64,000 nucleotides of DNA, taken from Saccharothrix tamanrassetensis. Its GTDB lineage: Bacteria > Actinomycetota > Actinomycetes > Mycobacteriales > Pseudonocardiaceae. Under the pieces are notes generated by a model. It saw nothing but the letters and a program-made list of their open reading frames with translations. It was not told the DNA's origin and ran no database searches. Location: positions 372,001 to 436,000 of the forward strand of contig NZ_JACHJN010000003.1 in NCBI RefSeq assembly GCF_014203665.1, in the 5' to 3' direction. Position 1 is the stretch's first letter, and every line of letters starts with the position of its first letter. Of this stretch, positions 36,711 through 48,605 are shown piece after piece. The position numbers and the translations under genes were made by a program.

Positions 36711-38969
36711 ATGACGGAATTCGAGGTCCACGAGACTTCAGCCGTGATCGACAACGGTCGGTTCGGCACCCGCACCATCCGGTTCGAGACCGGCAGGCTG
36801 GCCCGCCAGGCGGCGGGTTCGGTCGTCGCCTACCTGGACGACGAGACGATGCTGCTGTCGGCGACGACGGCGTCCAAGCACCCGAAGGAGCACTTCGACT
36901 TCTTCCCCCTCACGGTGGACGTCGAGGAGCGCATGTACGCCGCGGGCCGCATCCCCGGCTCGTTCTTCCGCCGCGAAGGCCGGCCGTCGACCGACGCGAT
37001 CCTGACCTGCCGGCTGATCGACCGCCCGCTGCGCCCGTCCTTCGTGGACGGTCTGCGCAACGAGATCCAGGTCGTCATCACGGTGATGAGCCTGAACCCG
37101 GCCGACCTGTACGACGTGGTGGCGATCAACGCCGCGTCCGCGTCCACGCAGCTCGCGGGCCTGCCGTTCTCCGGCCCCATCGGCGGCGTCCGGGTGGCCC
37201 TGATCGAGGGCCAGTGGGTGGCGTTCCCGACCCACGAGCAGCTGGAGAAGGCCGTGTTCGACATGGTGGTCGCCGGCCGTGTGGTGTCCTCGCCGGACGG
37301 CGACGACGTCGCGATCATGATGGTCGAGGCCGAGGCCACCGAGCGCGTGATCGACCTGGTCGCCGAGGGCGCGCAGGCGCCGACCGAAGAGGTCGTGGCG
37401 GCGGGCCTGGAAGCGGCCAAGCCGTTCATCAAGTCGCTGTGCGACGCGCAGGCCGAGCTGGCCGCGCACGCCGCCAAGGCGACCGGCGAGTTCCCGACCT
37501 ACCCGGCCTACCAGGACGACGCGTTCGCGGCGGTCGAGCAGGCCGGTGCGGCGGACCTGGCGCAGGCGCTGGGCATCGCGGGCAAGCAGGAGCGCGAGTC
37601 CCGCATCGACGAGGTCAAGGCGTCGGTGCTGGAGCAGCTGGCCGCGCAGTTCGAGGGCCGGGAGAAGGAGGTCGGCGCGGCGTTCCGCTCGCTGACCAAG
37701 AAGCTGGTGCGGCAGCGCATCCTGCGCGACAAGGTCCGCATCGACGGCCGCGGCCTGACCGAGATCCGGTCGCTGTCCGCCGAGGTCGAGCTGATCCCGC
37801 GGGCGCACGGCTCGGCGCTGTTCGAGCGCGGCGAGACCCAGATCCTGGGTGTCACCACGCTGAACATGCTGCGCATGGAGCAGCAGATCGACTCGCTGTC
37901 GCCGGAGACGCACAAGCGCTACCTGCACCACTACAACTTCCCGCCGTTCTCCACCGGCGAGACCGGCCGCGTGGGCTCGCCCAAGCGGCGCGAGATCGGC
38001 CACGGCGCGCTGGCCGAGCGGGCGCTGATGCCCGTGCTGCCCAAGCGGGACGAGTTCCCGTACGCGATCCGCCAGGTCTCCGAGGCGCTGAGCTCCAACG
38101 GCTCCACCTCGATGGGCTCGGTCTGCGCGTCCACCATGTCGCTGCTCAACGCCGGCGTGCCGCTCAAGGCGCCGGTCTCGGGCATCGCGATGGGCCTGGT
38201 GTCCGACGAGGTCGACGGCAAGACGGAGTACGTCGCGCTGACCGACATCCTGGGCGCCGAGGACGCGTTCGGCGACATGGACTTCAAGGTCGCCGGCACC
38301 AAGGAGTTCGTGACCGCGCTCCAGCTGGACACCAAGCTCGACGGCATCCCGTCCGACGTGCTGGGCGCGGCGCTGGGCCAGGCCCGCGACGCCCGCCTGA
38401 CCATCCTGGAGGTGATGGCCGAGGCCATCGACCGCCCGGACGAGATGAGCCCGTTCGCGCCTCGGGTGACCTCGGTGAAGATCCCGACCGACAAGATCGG
38501 CGAGGTGATCGGGCCGAAGGGCAAGATGATCAACTCGATCACCGAGCAGACCGGCGCGGACATCTCGATCGAGGACGACGGCACGATCTACGTCGGTGCG
38601 GCGGACGGCCCGTCGGCCGAGGCGGCGATCGACATGATCAACGCCATCGCCAACCCGCAGCTGCCGAAGGTGGGCGAGCGGTTCCTGGGCACCGTGGTGA
38701 AGACCGCGGCGTTCGGCGCGTTCGTCTCGCTGCTGCCCGGCAAGGACGGCCTGATCCACATCTCCAAGCTGGGCAACGGCAAGCGCATCGCCAAGGTGGA
38801 GGACGTCGTCAAGGTGGGCGACAAGCTCCGGGTGGAGATCGCCGACATCGACCAGCGCGGCAAGATCAGCCTGGTCCTGGTCAACGAGGACGAGGCGGCC
38901 GCACCGGCGCAGGACCCGGCTCCGGCCGAGGCCCAGGACGCCGTGCCGGCCGAGTCGTCGGCGCAGTGA
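36711..38969 (+). CDS. pnp: polyribonucleotide nucleotidyltransferase (PNPase/GPSI)
   Basis: The 752-residue exoribonuclease degrades RNA 3' to 5' with phosphate and can add tails. Domains in order: first RNase PH core (from [19 protein letters not shown]), helical linker, second catalytic RNase PH core ([32 protein letters not shown]), KH domain ([15 protein letters not shown]) and S1 domain ([30 protein letters not shown]). ATG 36711 is preferred (GAGGAG 11 bases upstream); TTG 36702 would add three residues. The acidic Ala/Pro tail is normal for actinobacteria. Confidence 0.97.
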   Translation: MTEFEVHETSAVIDNGRFGTRTIRFETGRLARQAAGSVVAYLDDETMLLSATTASKHPKEHFDFFPLTVDVEERMYAAGRIPGSFFRREGRPSTDAILTCRLIDRPLRPSFVDGLRNEIQVVITVMSLNPADLYDVVAINAASASTQLAGLPFSGPIGGVRVALIEGQWVAFPTHEQLEKAVFDMVVAGRVVSSPDGDDVAIMMVEAEATERVIDLVAEGAQAPTEEVVAAGLEAAKPFIKSLCDAQAELAAHAAKATGEFPTYPAYQDDAFAAVEQAGAADLAQALGIAGKQERESRIDEVKASVLEQLAAQFEGREKEVGAAFRSLTKKLVRQRILRDKVRIDGRGLTEIRSLSAEVELIPRAHGSALFERGETQILGVTTLNMLRMEQQIDSLSPETHKRYLHHYNFPPFSTGETGRVGSPKRREIGHGALAERALMPVLPKRDEFPYAIRQVSEALSSNGSTSMGSVCASTMSLLNAGVPLKAPVSGIAMGLVSDEVDGKTEYVALTDILGAEDAFGDMDFKVAGTKEFVTALQLDTKLDGIPSDVLGAALGQARDARLTILEVMAEAIDRPDEMSPFAPRVTSVKIPTDKIGEVIGPKGKMINSITEQTGADISIEDDGTIYVGAADGPSAEAAIDMINAIANPQLPKVGERFLGTVVKTAAFGAFVSLLPGKDGLIHISKLGNGKRIAKVEDVVKVGDKLRVEIADIDQRGKISLVLVNEDEAAAPAQDPAPAEAQDAVPAESSAQ

Positions 38970-41632
<2,663 letters not shown>

Positions 41633-41703
41633 AGCATTCGAGTGAGACACAGTTCATCCGGTATTAACAGCCTCCTGCCTTGGATTGTCCGGTAGCACGC
41701 CGA

Positions 41704-41709
41704 TACCGT
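41704..41709 (+). promoter_or_regulatory. -10 box of the 28-residue peptide gene
   Basis: TACCGT, 6 bases before GTG 41716; TTGGAT at 41680-41685 is an 18-base-spaced -35 candidate. Confidence 0.4.
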
Positions 41710-41715
41710 GGAGCT

Positions 41716-41802
41716 GTGTCGAACACCTGCCAGAATCTGCGGCTCACCATCGCCTTCCTGGTCATCGTCACCGCGTTCGGCGCGGCCCTCGCCCTCGGCT
41801 AG
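41716..41802 (+). CDS. 28-residue candidate membrane peptide
   Basis: GTG 41716 opens a short frame ending in TAG at 41800-41802. It starts MSNTCQNLRL and continues as one hydrophobic helix (TIAFLVIVTAFGAALALG). Third positions are mostly G/C, and a promoter-like TTGGAT-N18-TACCGT lies in the right place for a leaderless transcript. Too small for normal gene calling; expression is unproven. Confidence 0.45.
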   Translation: MSNTCQNLRLTIAFLVIVTAFGAALALG

Positions 41803-41870
41803 GCGATACGCCTCACTCGTCCGGGTGGATCCGGGTGCCTCGACTGCTCCGTTCGGGTACTCGGACGGGC

Positions 41871-42194
41871 ATGGACCGAACAGCGGTGGACCTCCTGTAC
41901 GACTGCGACCTGCTCGACCGGTACGGCGAGCGCATCGGCCCGGTGGCGGAGTTGTGGCTGGACGACGGCCGTCCGCTGTGGGCGGCGGTGCGCACCGACG
42001 ACGCCACCACCCTCGTGCCCATCCGGGGTGCGCAGGTGCGTGACCGCAGGCTGGTCGTGCCGGTCGCCAAGCAGGAGATCGAAGAAGCGCCCAGGGTCGG
42101 CGCGGAACTGTCCGAAGTGGAGCACGTCGAGCTGCACGACCACTACGGGCTCACCGTGCCGGCGCAACGCCTCGTGCGGCACGAGCGCGGTTAG
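41871..42194 (+). CDS. PRC-barrel-like small protein
   Basis: A 107-residue protein whose middle reads DRYGERIGPVAELWLDDGRPLWAAVRT, then VPIRGAQVRDRRLVVPVAKQEIEEAPRV, the beta-rich pattern of PRC-barrel proteins (RNA-processing or photosynthetic H-subunit-like). The C-terminus continues with EVEHVELHDHYGL, a common actinobacterial extension. Function unknown. ATG 41871 has no clear ribosome site. Its stop interleaves with that of the DedA-like gene. Confidence 0.65.
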   Translation: MDRTAVDLLYDCDLLDRYGERIGPVAELWLDDGRPLWAAVRTDDATTLVPIRGAQVRDRRLVVPVAKQEIEEAPRVGAELSEVEHVELHDHYGLTVPAQRLVRHERG

Positions 42195-42700
42195 TGCAGC
42201 AGCCAGCCCGTCATCAGGGCCGGTGACGCGGCGAGCACGCTGAACCGGGCGAACCGGCCGATCATCCCGGTGGTGATGAACAGCCACGACGACATGCCCG
42301 CGAGCCCGGCCAGCACCGTGGTGAACATGAACGGCGGCACGCCCACCACGGAGCTCACCGCGTGCGTGCCGAACATCCAGTGCGGGTGCCGGTGGCAGCG
42401 GTCGCGCACCCGCTCCAGGCGGGTCTTCCACCTGGCCCGGAACGGGGTCAGCGGCTTCGCCCGCTTCTCCTCGCGCTTCAGCCACGCCGGCAGGTGCCAG
42501 TCGCCGCGCGCGGCCAGGAAGTAGAACATCTTGCCCAGCACCTGGCCCACCGCCACGGCCAGCCCGATCCACCACCACGAGATGTGCGGTTGCTGCGTGA
42601 CGAGGCCGATGACGAAGACCTCGATGCTGATGAGGGGGATGATCGCGGACCCGAACGCCACTCCGAACGTCAGGCCGAGCCACCCCAGCAGTGCCCACAC
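42191..42700 (-). CDS. YqaA/VTT-domain membrane protein (DedA-like)
   Basis: The 169-residue protein has several membrane helices and the short-form VTT pattern: GSAIIPLISIEVFVIGLV (a re-entrant loop with Pro and acidic residue) and FMFTTVLAGLAGMSSWLFITTGMIGRFARF. DedA-superfamily proteins translocate lipids; this subgroup's substrate is unknown. TAGCCT lies 7 bases before GTG 42700. Confidence 0.75.
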   Translation of the reverse strand: MWALLGWLGLTFGVAFGSAIIPLISIEVFVIGLVTQQPHISWWWIGLAVAVGQVLGKMFYFLAARGDWHLPAWLKREEKRAKPLTPFRARWKTRLERVRDRCHRHPHWMFGTHAVSSVVGVPPFMFTTVLAGLAGMSSWLFITTGMIGRFARFSVLAASPALMTGWLLH

Positions 42701-42707
42701 CCGTTCG

Positions 42708-42713
42708 AGGCTA
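42708..42713 (-). promoter_or_regulatory. -10 box, leaderless start of the VTT gene
   Basis: TAGCCT on the minus strand, 7 bases before GTG 42700. Confidence 0.4.
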
Positions 42714-42721
42714 GCAACCGC

Positions 42722-43267
42722 TCAGGCCTCCAGCAGTAGGGTCAACCCCCCGGAAACCCTGATTTCGCGCAATGGCCGGCCGCCGGCGTCCAGCGTCCGC
42801 ACCGTGCCGTCGCTCTCCCACCCGGCCTTCCCGTAGAAGCCGCCGGAAGCCTTGTCCGCCTCCGGGATCCACGCGATCCCACGCGTGTTCCCGTTGTCCC
42901 GCAACGCTTGCGCGGCGGTCGCCAGCAACCGCCCGCCGTGGCCCCGCCGACCCCACCGGGGCTCGACCAGGACGCTGAGCAGCGCGGTGGTCGCGGCGTC
43001 CGCGGGCAGGGTGCCGTCGGCGCGGGCCACCTCCGCCTCGGGCGCTCGCCCGGCCACGCAGAACCCGACCAGGAACGAGCCCTCCGTGGCGACGAACACC
43101 TGCCCGTCCGCCACGGCTTCGGCCCAGGCCTGGGTGGTGTCGCCCAAGCCCGCCAGCACTTCCTCCGGCAGCAGGTGCCGGTACGCGGTGCGCCAGGTCT
43201 CCCGGTGGATCCGGGCGATGTCCGGCACGTCATCGGAATTCGCGGTGCGCACAGCGGCGTCGGCCAT
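42722..43267 (-). CDS. GNAT family N-acetyltransferase
   Basis: A 181-residue acetyltransferase. The acetyl-CoA loop is visible as VEPRWGRRGHGGRLL (R/Q-x-x-G-x-G/A type), preceded by strand LLSVLV, with the C-terminal FYGKAGWESDGTVR typical of GNAT motif B. Substrate unknown. TAGGGT lies 7 bases before ATG 43267; the longer GTG start at 43276 would lie inside the promoter. Confidence 0.87.
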   Translation of the reverse strand: MADAAVRTANSDDVPDIARIHRETWRTAYRHLLPEEVLAGLGDTTQAWAEAVADGQVFVATEGSFLVGFCVAGRAPEAEVARADGTLPADAATTALLSVLVEPRWGRRGHGGRLLATAAQALRDNGNTRGIAWIPEADKASGGFYGKAGWESDGTVRTLDAGGRPLREIRVSGGLTLLLEA

Positions 43268-43274
43268 GGTGGGC

Positions 43275-43280
43275 ACCCTA
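43275..43280 (-). promoter_or_regulatory. -10 box, leaderless start of the GNAT gene
   Basis: TAGGGT on the minus strand, 7 bases before ATG 43267. It fixes the start codon. Confidence 0.5.
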
Positions 43281-43332
43281 GTGGCCGAAACCCACGTGAT
43301 CCGGACGGGTGTCCCGTGAAAGCGTGGGTGGT

Positions 43333-44184
43333 ATGCGTTGGGCTGCGTTGGGCGTCGTGTACGTGGTGTGGGGCTCCACGTACCTCGGGATCCGGTTCTC
43401 CATCGAGACCATGCCCCCGCTGCTGTCGGCGGGTGCGCGGTTCGTGACGGCCGGTCTGATCCTCGCGCTGTTCTTACGCGGCCGGATGCGCATGACGTGG
43501 CCCCAGTTCGGGACCGCCGTGTTGATCGGCCTGCTGCTGCCCGCGTGGGGCAACGGTCTCGTGGTGGTGGCGCAGCAGTCCGTGCCGTCGGGGCTCGCGG
43601 CGCTCCTGGTCGCGTCCGTGCCGCTGTACGTCGTGCTGCTCCGCCGCATCGGCGGTGATCGGCCCCCTGTCGTCACGTACGCGGGCGTGGTGCTCGGCAT
43701 GGTCGGGTTGGCCGTGCTGCTGCTGGACGACGTGGGCGGTTCGACGTGGTGGGGGCCGTGGCTGGTGCTGTTGGCGGCGTTCGGGTGGGCGCTGGGGTCG
43801 TACCTGAGCGGACGTCTGCCTTCCGCCGACCCGTTCGCGATGTCGGCGGTGGAGATGGTCACCGGTGGGGTCGCGTTGACGTTGGTCGGCGTGTTCGCCG
43901 GGGAGCACGTGGTGCTGTCCGAGGTGTCTGCGTCGTCGTGGTGGGCTTGGGGCTACCTGGTGGTGTTCGGGTCGCTGCTGGCGTTCAGCGCGTACGTGTA
44001 CGTGCTGGGGCAGTTGCCCGTGTCGACGGTGGCGACCTACGCGTACGTCAACCCGGTGATCGCCGTGGTGCTGGGCCTGTGGCTGGCGGGGGAGCGGTTC
44101 GGCCCGTTCCAACTGGTCGGCGGTCTGCTGGTGGTCCTGGCGGTGGTCCTGGTGGTCCGGGCGGAGCGGAATTGTCGTACCTGA
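43333..44184 (+). CDS. EamA/DMT-superfamily transporter
   Basis: The 283-residue protein has ten predicted helices in two EamA repeats. The first begins MRWAALGVVYVVWGSTYLGIRFSIE, the N-terminal WGSxY motif of this family (RhaT/YedA-like). The second repeat has AWGYLVVFGSLLAFSAYVYVL and TVATYAYVNPVIAVVLGLWL. It probably exports an amino acid or metabolite. ATG 43333 is used; GTG 43309 is in frame but lacks support. Confidence 0.9.
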   Translation: MRWAALGVVYVVWGSTYLGIRFSIETMPPLLSAGARFVTAGLILALFLRGRMRMTWPQFGTAVLIGLLLPAWGNGLVVVAQQSVPSGLAALLVASVPLYVVLLRRIGGDRPPVVTYAGVVLGMVGLAVLLLDDVGGSTWWGPWLVLLAAFGWALGSYLSGRLPSADPFAMSAVEMVTGGVALTLVGVFAGEHVVLSEVSASSWWAWGYLVVFGSLLAFSAYVYVLGQLPVSTVATYAYVNPVIAVVLGLWLAGERFGPFQLVGGLLVVLAVVLVVRAERNCRT

Positions 44185-44200
44185 GTGGGAGTATCCGACC

Positions 44201-45415
44201 GTGCAGAAGATGAGCGCAGACGTCGCCCGCCGGATCGCGCTGGGCGCCCAGGGGTTCGCCGACCCGCGGCCGGCCGCGCCGCCGACCAGGCGGCACCTCC
44301 AGCGGGTGTTGTCGCGCATCCGGCTGCTCCAGCTCGACTCGGTCAACGTCGCCGTGCGCGCGCACTACATGCCGGTGTTCAGCCGGCTCGGGGCCTATGC
44401 GCCGTCGCTGGTGGACGACGCCGCGTGGTCGCACAGCTCCCGCAAGCCCCGGCTGCTGGTCGAGTACTGGGCGCACGAGGCCAGCCTGGTGCCCGTGGAG
44501 GACTGGCCGCTGTTCCACTCGGGTGCGAAGAGGCGCGGCTGGTGGCACAACCACGCGGCGACCGCCGAACGCGAGCCGCAGCTGGTGGAGGACATCCTGG
44601 CGGTGGTGAAGGAACTGGGTCCGGTGGGGGCGGGCGCGATCGAGAAGGCACTGGCCGGGGGCGGTCCCCGCAACAAGGACCACTGGGGCTGGAACTGGTC
44701 CGAGGTCAAGACGATCTGCGAGTACCTGTTCGGTGCGGGCGCGTTGACGACCGGTACCCGCCGGGGCTTCGAACGCCTCTACGACCTCACCGAACGCGTG
44801 CTGCCGCCCGAGGTCCTGGCCCGTCGCGTGTCCGCCGAGGAAGGCGCCCGCGAACTGGTGACCCGTGCGGCCACCGCGCTGGGCGTGGCCACCGAGCCGG
44901 ACCTGCGCGACTACTACCGCTTGGCGCCGGCGCGCAGCCAACAGGCGGTCCGGGAACTGGTGGAGGAGGGCGTCCTGGAACCGGTCCAGGTCCACGGCTG
45001 GCCGGCCCCGGCGTACCGGCACGTCGACGCGCGGGTTCCCCGGACCGTCACCGGCCGGGCGCTGCTGTGCCCGTTCGACCCGCTGATCTGGGAGCGTGCC
45101 AGGACCGAGCGGATCTTCGACTTCCACTACCGCATCGAGATCTACGTCCCGGAAGCGAAGCGGGTGCACGGCTACTACGTCTTCCCGTTCCTGCTGGACG
45201 GTCGGCTGGTCGGCCGCGTCGACCTGAAGGCCGACCGCGCGGCAGGTGTGCTGCGGGTGCAGTCGGCCCACTCGGAGCCGGACACCGACCACGGTCGGGT
45301 CGCGGTGGAGCTGGCCGCCGAGTTGCGCCACATGGCCGACTGGCTGGGACTGGAAGCGGTCCAGGTCACCCCGCGCGGCGACCTGGCGCCCGCGTTGCAG
45401 GCGGTGGTGCGCTGA
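44201..45415 (+). CDS. YcaQ/AlkX-type winged-helix DNA glycosylase
   Basis: The 404-residue protein belongs to the HTH_42 (YcaQ/AlkZ) family. Relatives unhook DNA interstrand crosslinks or release alkylated bases. The active-site strand reads RLLQLDSVNV: Gln-x-Asp, the catalytic motif of the YcaQ/AlkX subfamily, rather than the Gln-x-Gln of AlkZ. Further conserved features are EYWAHEASLVPVEDWPLF, WGWNWSEVKTICEYLFGAG and CPFDPLIWERART. GTG 44201 starts 17 bases after the EamA stop. AlkZ-type genes often protect producers of DNA-damaging antibiotics; YcaQ-type genes are more general. Confidence 0.9.
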   Translation: MQKMSADVARRIALGAQGFADPRPAAPPTRRHLQRVLSRIRLLQLDSVNVAVRAHYMPVFSRLGAYAPSLVDDAAWSHSSRKPRLLVEYWAHEASLVPVEDWPLFHSGAKRRGWWHNHAATAEREPQLVEDILAVVKELGPVGAGAIEKALAGGGPRNKDHWGWNWSEVKTICEYLFGAGALTTGTRRGFERLYDLTERVLPPEVLARRVSAEEGARELVTRAATALGVATEPDLRDYYRLAPARSQQAVRELVEEGVLEPVQVHGWPAPAYRHVDARVPRTVTGRALLCPFDPLIWERARTERIFDFHYRIEIYVPEAKRVHGYYVFPFLLDGRLVGRVDLKADRAAGVLRVQSAHSEPDTDHGRVAVELAAELRHMADWLGLEAVQVTPRGDLAPALQAVVR

Positions 45416-45484
45416 CGGCGGCGGCTGAGCCCCGCGGCGCGCGCGTCGGCGGTGCGCACGCCGCAGGTGCCCGGTCAGCTGATG

Positions 45485-45584
45485 GCCGGTCGTTGGTGGC
45501 CGGTCAGCTGCTGCTTGCTCAGTTGCCGCTCGGTCAGTTTCTGCTCGGTCAGCTGGTAGCCGGTCGTTGGTGGCCGGTCAGCTG
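45485..45584. repeat. 26-base direct repeats separated by shorter copies
   Basis: A block starting GCCGGTCGTTGGTGGCCGGT occurs identically at 45485-45510 and 45559-45584. Between them CGGTCAG appears repeatedly (45531, 45547). The right copy overlaps the last codons of the DUF4097 gene. A recent local duplication seems likely. Confidence 0.75.
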
Positions 45585-46480
45585 GTGGAGGCGGTCACCA
45601 GCGCGTTGCCGGTGCCGGTCCGACCGGTGACGAACAGGTTCGTCCCGCCCTCCGGCGGGGTGTCGGAGACCGCGAGTTCGCTGCGGGCCGTGCCGGAGGT
45701 GGACACGAGGTCGACCTGCGCCGCCACCCCGGGCCGTACGCCGACCCGAACGTCACCCGATCCGGTACCCAGCTGCAGGCGGCCCGACGCCGCGTCGGCG
45801 ACCGTGACGTCACCGCCACCGGTGCGCACCTGCACGTCGTTCTGCACCGCGCCGAGCCACACGTCACCGGTTCCGGTGTAGAGCACGGTGTTGCCGCCGA
45901 CGGACGACACCTCGATGTCCCCGCTGCCCGTCTTCGCCCGCAGACCACCCAGCATCGGCCCCAGGCGGACCTTGCCCGACCCGGAGTTGACCTGCGACGA
46001 CGCGTCCGCCCGGTCGGCGGTGACGTCTCCGGTGCCGGTCTGGATCTCCAGCCGGCCGGCCGCGCCCGTCACGGTCACGTCGGCCGCGCCGGACTTCGTG
46101 ATCACGTGCGACCCGCTCGGCGCGCGCACCGTCACGCCCAACGCCACCGCCCGCAGCGGCAGCGACTTGGACGACTGGATCCGCAACCGCTGCCCGGTCA
46201 GCTCCACCCGCGCGTCGCGCACCGCCTCGGCCGGCCCGCCCGGCTGCCCGCGTCCCGCGCCGAACTGGTCGTTCACCCAGCTCAGCAGGTTGTTCAGGCC
46301 CGCCGTCCAGGACTCGCCCGCGGACGCGTCGTGCCGGACCTCCACGTGCACGCCCGGCTCGTCCACGAGGTGCACCTGCACCCGCCCGGTGAGCAGGGCG
46401 ACGTCGATCTCGACCACGCCCTCCACCTCGAAGCTCTGCTGCCGGACGACCTGCTCCGTCTCCACCGTCTCCCCCTCCAT
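45578..46480 (-). CDS. DUF4097 beta-helix (putative adhesin) protein
   Basis: The 300-residue protein shows repeated TGTGDV/SGSGDI strands (residues 135-260: [66 protein letters not shown]), the regular beta-solenoid of the DUF4097 family. No signal peptide or membrane helix is seen, unlike many relatives. The function is unknown. Its ATG shares a base with the stop of the RHH gene upstream (TGATG), so the two form an operon. Confidence 0.85.
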   Translation of the reverse strand: MEGETVETEQVVRQQSFEVEGVVEIDVALLTGRVQVHLVDEPGVHVEVRHDASAGESWTAGLNNLLSWVNDQFGAGRGQPGGPAEAVRDARVELTGQRLRIQSSKSLPLRAVALGVTVRAPSGSHVITKSGAADVTVTGAAGRLEIQTGTGDVTADRADASSQVNSGSGKVRLGPMLGGLRAKTGSGDIEVSSVGGNTVLYTGTGDVWLGAVQNDVQVRTGGGDVTVADAASGRLQLGTGSGDVRVGVRPGVAAQVDLVSTSGTARSELAVSDTPPEGGTNLFVTGRTGTGNALVTASTS

Positions 46481-46995
46481 CAGCCCTGCACCCAGCCCCG
46501 GACGCGGGAGCCGTCGTCCTTGGACGGCTTCGAGGTGGGCTCGTGGTGGCCCTTGTGGTGGCCGCGACGCCCGCCCACCGCGCCCTGCACGGCCTGGGCG
46601 ACGAACGTGTTGAGCGACAGCCCCTGGGCCGCCGCGGCCTGCTCGGCCTTCGACTTGAGCTCGTCCAGCAGCCGCAGCGTGATGCGGGTGGCGTCACCGG
46701 CGGTCGGCCGGGGAACTCCCGCCGGCTCCGGTTCGTGGTCCTCACGGGAGGGCGCAGCGCCGGACACCACCACCTGGACGTCCCGGCCGTCCAACCTGAC
46801 CTCGACGACCTGGCCGTCGAGCGCCACGGTCACCTCCGCGGCCAGGTCGGACAGTGCGTTCATGAGAGCCAGCCGGGCGGCGGGCTCCAGCGCGGCGGAC
46901 AGCACAGCCGCGGTGCGCCGGGTGTTGTCGTCCCCGGCGGACGCGGCTGTCGCGAGGTCCTCGCGCAGTTGTGCGATGTACGGCGACAGATCCAT
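46480..46995 (-). CDS. ribbon-helix-helix domain protein, probable autoregulator
   Basis: A 171-residue protein. Near residue 104 it reads [20 protein letters not shown] followed by [14 protein letters not shown], a beta strand and two helices matching an Arc/HicB-type RHH DNA-binding domain. The N-terminal 100 residues are an acidic helical/beta region. A basic His/Lys tail ([10 protein letters not shown]) follows. The promoter is covered by nested inverted repeats, so autorepression is likely. The coupled DUF4097 gene is the probable partner. Confidence 0.75.
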   Translation of the reverse strand: MDLSPYIAQLREDLATAASAGDDNTRRTAAVLSAALEPAARLALMNALSDLAAEVTVALDGQVVEVRLDGRDVQVVVSGAAPSREDHEPEPAGVPRPTAGDATRITLRLLDELKSKAEQAAAAQGLSLNTFVAQAVQGAVGGRRGHHKGHHEPTSKPSKDDGSRVRGWVQG

Positions 46996-47003
46996 GACAC
47001 CAC

Positions 47004-47049
47004 CATGGCGTCAGAACTGACATCAGTCAAGTGTCACGCTGACGCCATG
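47004..47049. promoter_or_regulatory. nested inverted repeats upstream of the RHH-DUF4097 operon
   Basis: Perfect outer repeats CATGGCGTCAG (47004-47014) and CTGACGCCATG (47039-47049) enclose inner TGACA (47018-47022) and TGTCA (47032-47036). They sit directly upstream of ATG 46995. Paired repeats suit binding of RHH dimers. Confidence 0.6.
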
Positions 47050-47252
47050 CCGTGTCGAGCAATCGCGAAGGGCGTCGAACACGCCCAGCGGACACCTCTG
47101 AGTCGCCCGTACAACGACGCGAAACGGAGCCTTCCGAGAGCGGAGGCGTCATCCGGTCGCCCCCCGTCGGACATGGCGATTCGACGCTGTGGCACGGCTC
47201 GGGCACGCTGCGCAGCACCGCAGTGGCACGTAGGGCCGAACAGCGGATCGGT

Positions 47253-47258
47253 TAGGGT
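47253..47258 (+). promoter_or_regulatory. -10 box, leaderless start of thyX
   Basis: TAGGGT, 7 bases before ATG 47266. Confidence 0.5.
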
Positions 47259-47265
47259 TCCGGCC

Positions 47266-48018
47266 ATGGCTGAGACGGTGTCGCCGAAGGTGCAGTTGAT
47301 CGCGAAGACGGAGTTCTTCCCCCCGGACGAGGTCCCGTGGTCCACCGACGCCGACGGCGGCGAGGCGCTCGCCGAGTTCGCCGGTCGCGCCTGCTACCAG
47401 TCGTGGACCAAGCCGAACCCGGCCACGGCCACCAACGCCGGCTACATCAAGCACATCATCGAGGTCGGCCACCTGTCCGTGCTGGAGCACGGCTCGGTCA
47501 GCTTCTACCTGACCGGCATCTCGCGGTCGCTCACGCACGAGCTGATCCGGCACCGCCACTTCTCGTACTCGCAGCTCTCGCAGCGGTACGTGCCCGAGCG
47601 GAACGCCGCCATGGTCGAGCCGGACGTCATCGCGAACGACCCCGAGCTGCACGAGAAGTTCGTCCGGGCCGCGCAGGCCAGCGTGGAAGCGTACAACGAG
47701 CTGCTCAAGGGCCTGGAGGAGAAGTTCTCCGACGTCCCGAGCGCCACCCTGCGCCGCAAGCAGGCCCGTCAGGCGGCCCGCGCGATCCTGCCGAACGCCA
47801 CCGAGACCCGCATCGTGGTCACCGGCAACTACCGCGCGTGGCGGCACTTCATCGCCATGCGCGCCACCGAGCACGCCGACGTGGAGATCCGCGCCCTCGC
47901 CGTCGAGTGCCTGCGCCAGCTCCAGAAGGCCGCGGCCAACGTGTTCGCCGACTTCACCGTCTCCACGCTGCCCGACGGCACCGAGGTCGCCACCAGCCCG
48001 CTGGTCACCGAAGGCTGA
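47266..48018 (+). CDS. thyX: flavin-dependent thymidylate synthase ThyX
   Basis: The 250-residue enzyme makes dTMP from dUMP with FAD and methylenetetrahydrofolate. The ThyX motif [13 protein letters not shown] lies at residues 95-107 (RHRxxSxxxxSxR). Other conserved parts are AGRACYQSW and [26 protein letters not shown]. It is unrelated to ThyA; many actinobacteria depend on it. In actinobacteria thyX often lies close to dapA and the RNase J gene, as here. Confidence 0.97.
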   Translation: MAETVSPKVQLIAKTEFFPPDEVPWSTDADGGEALAEFAGRACYQSWTKPNPATATNAGYIKHIIEVGHLSVLEHGSVSFYLTGISRSLTHELIRHRHFSYSQLSQRYVPERNAAMVEPDVIANDPELHEKFVRAAQASVEAYNELLKGLEEKFSDVPSATLRRKQARQAARAILPNATETRIVVTGNYRAWRHFIAMRATEHADVEIRALAVECLRQLQKAAANVFADFTVSTLPDGTEVATSPLVTEG

Positions 48019-48020
48019 GC

Positions 48021-48410
48021 GTGAAGCGACTGATCGTCGACGTCCGGCCGGGGGAGTACACCGTCGCGCGGCTCGCCGCCGACGCCCCCGTTCCGGCCGG
48101 GCTGCTCGACCACGCCCTGGTGTCGGTCACCCGCACGCCCGACGAGCTGTCCGTCGTGTGCCCGAGCGAGCACGCCCCGGACACCGACACCGCCCAGGCG
48201 GGCTGGCGGCTGCTGACCGTGCGCGGACCGCTGGAGTTCACGCTGACCGGGATCATGGCGGCGCTGTCCGGCGAGCTGGCCGCGGCCGGCGTGAGCCTGT
48301 TCGCGCTGTCCACCTACGACACCGACCACCTGCTGGTGAAGGCCACCGACCTGGGCCGTGCGGTGACCGCGCTGAGCGCCTCCGGGCACGAGGTCCACCT
48401 ACCCCCGTGA
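48021..48410 (+). CDS. ACT-domain protein (CASTOR-like)
   Basis: The 129-residue protein has two ACT-type halves. The C-terminal one reads LEFTLTGIMAALSGELAAAGVSLFALSTYDTDHLLV, a well-known pattern in small ACT proteins related to amino-acid sensors. It may bind an amino acid and regulate partners. It begins 2 bases after thyX and is likely cotranscribed. A large hairpin follows its stop. Confidence 0.8.
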   Translation: MKRLIVDVRPGEYTVARLAADAPVPAGLLDHALVSVTRTPDELSVVCPSEHAPDTDTAQAGWRLLTVRGPLEFTLTGIMAALSGELAAAGVSLFALSTYDTDHLLVKATDLGRAVTALSASGHEVHLPP

Positions 48411-48422
48411 GGCCGCGTCGGG

Positions 48423-48483
48423 AGGCCGTGCCTGATTTCCCGACGATCACGCTCTTCGATCGCCGGGAAATCAGGCACGGCCT
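48423..48483. terminator. perfect 20-bp inverted repeat
   Basis: AGGCCGTGCCTGATTTCCCG (48423-48442) and its complement (48464-48483) flank 21 bases; starts 12 bases after the ACT-protein stop. It can form a very stable hairpin. There is no T-run, but position suggests a terminator. A small palindromic element is the alternative. Confidence 0.65.
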
Positions 48484-48605
48484 GCCGACTTCCAGGCGGC
48501 CGAGCCCGAGCCGCCGGAGGCGGCTCAATCCAATTCAGTGAAACCAAGCGGTCTTCCGGGTGGTCTGAAGTAGCGTTCCGCCGTCCACGGCTGAGGAGTA
48601 CGACG

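Noticed and set aside
47052-47255. 67-codon frame before thyX
   Set aside because: Charged low-complexity product, no start signal; the stretch is better explained as promoter DNA of thyX and of the RHH operon.
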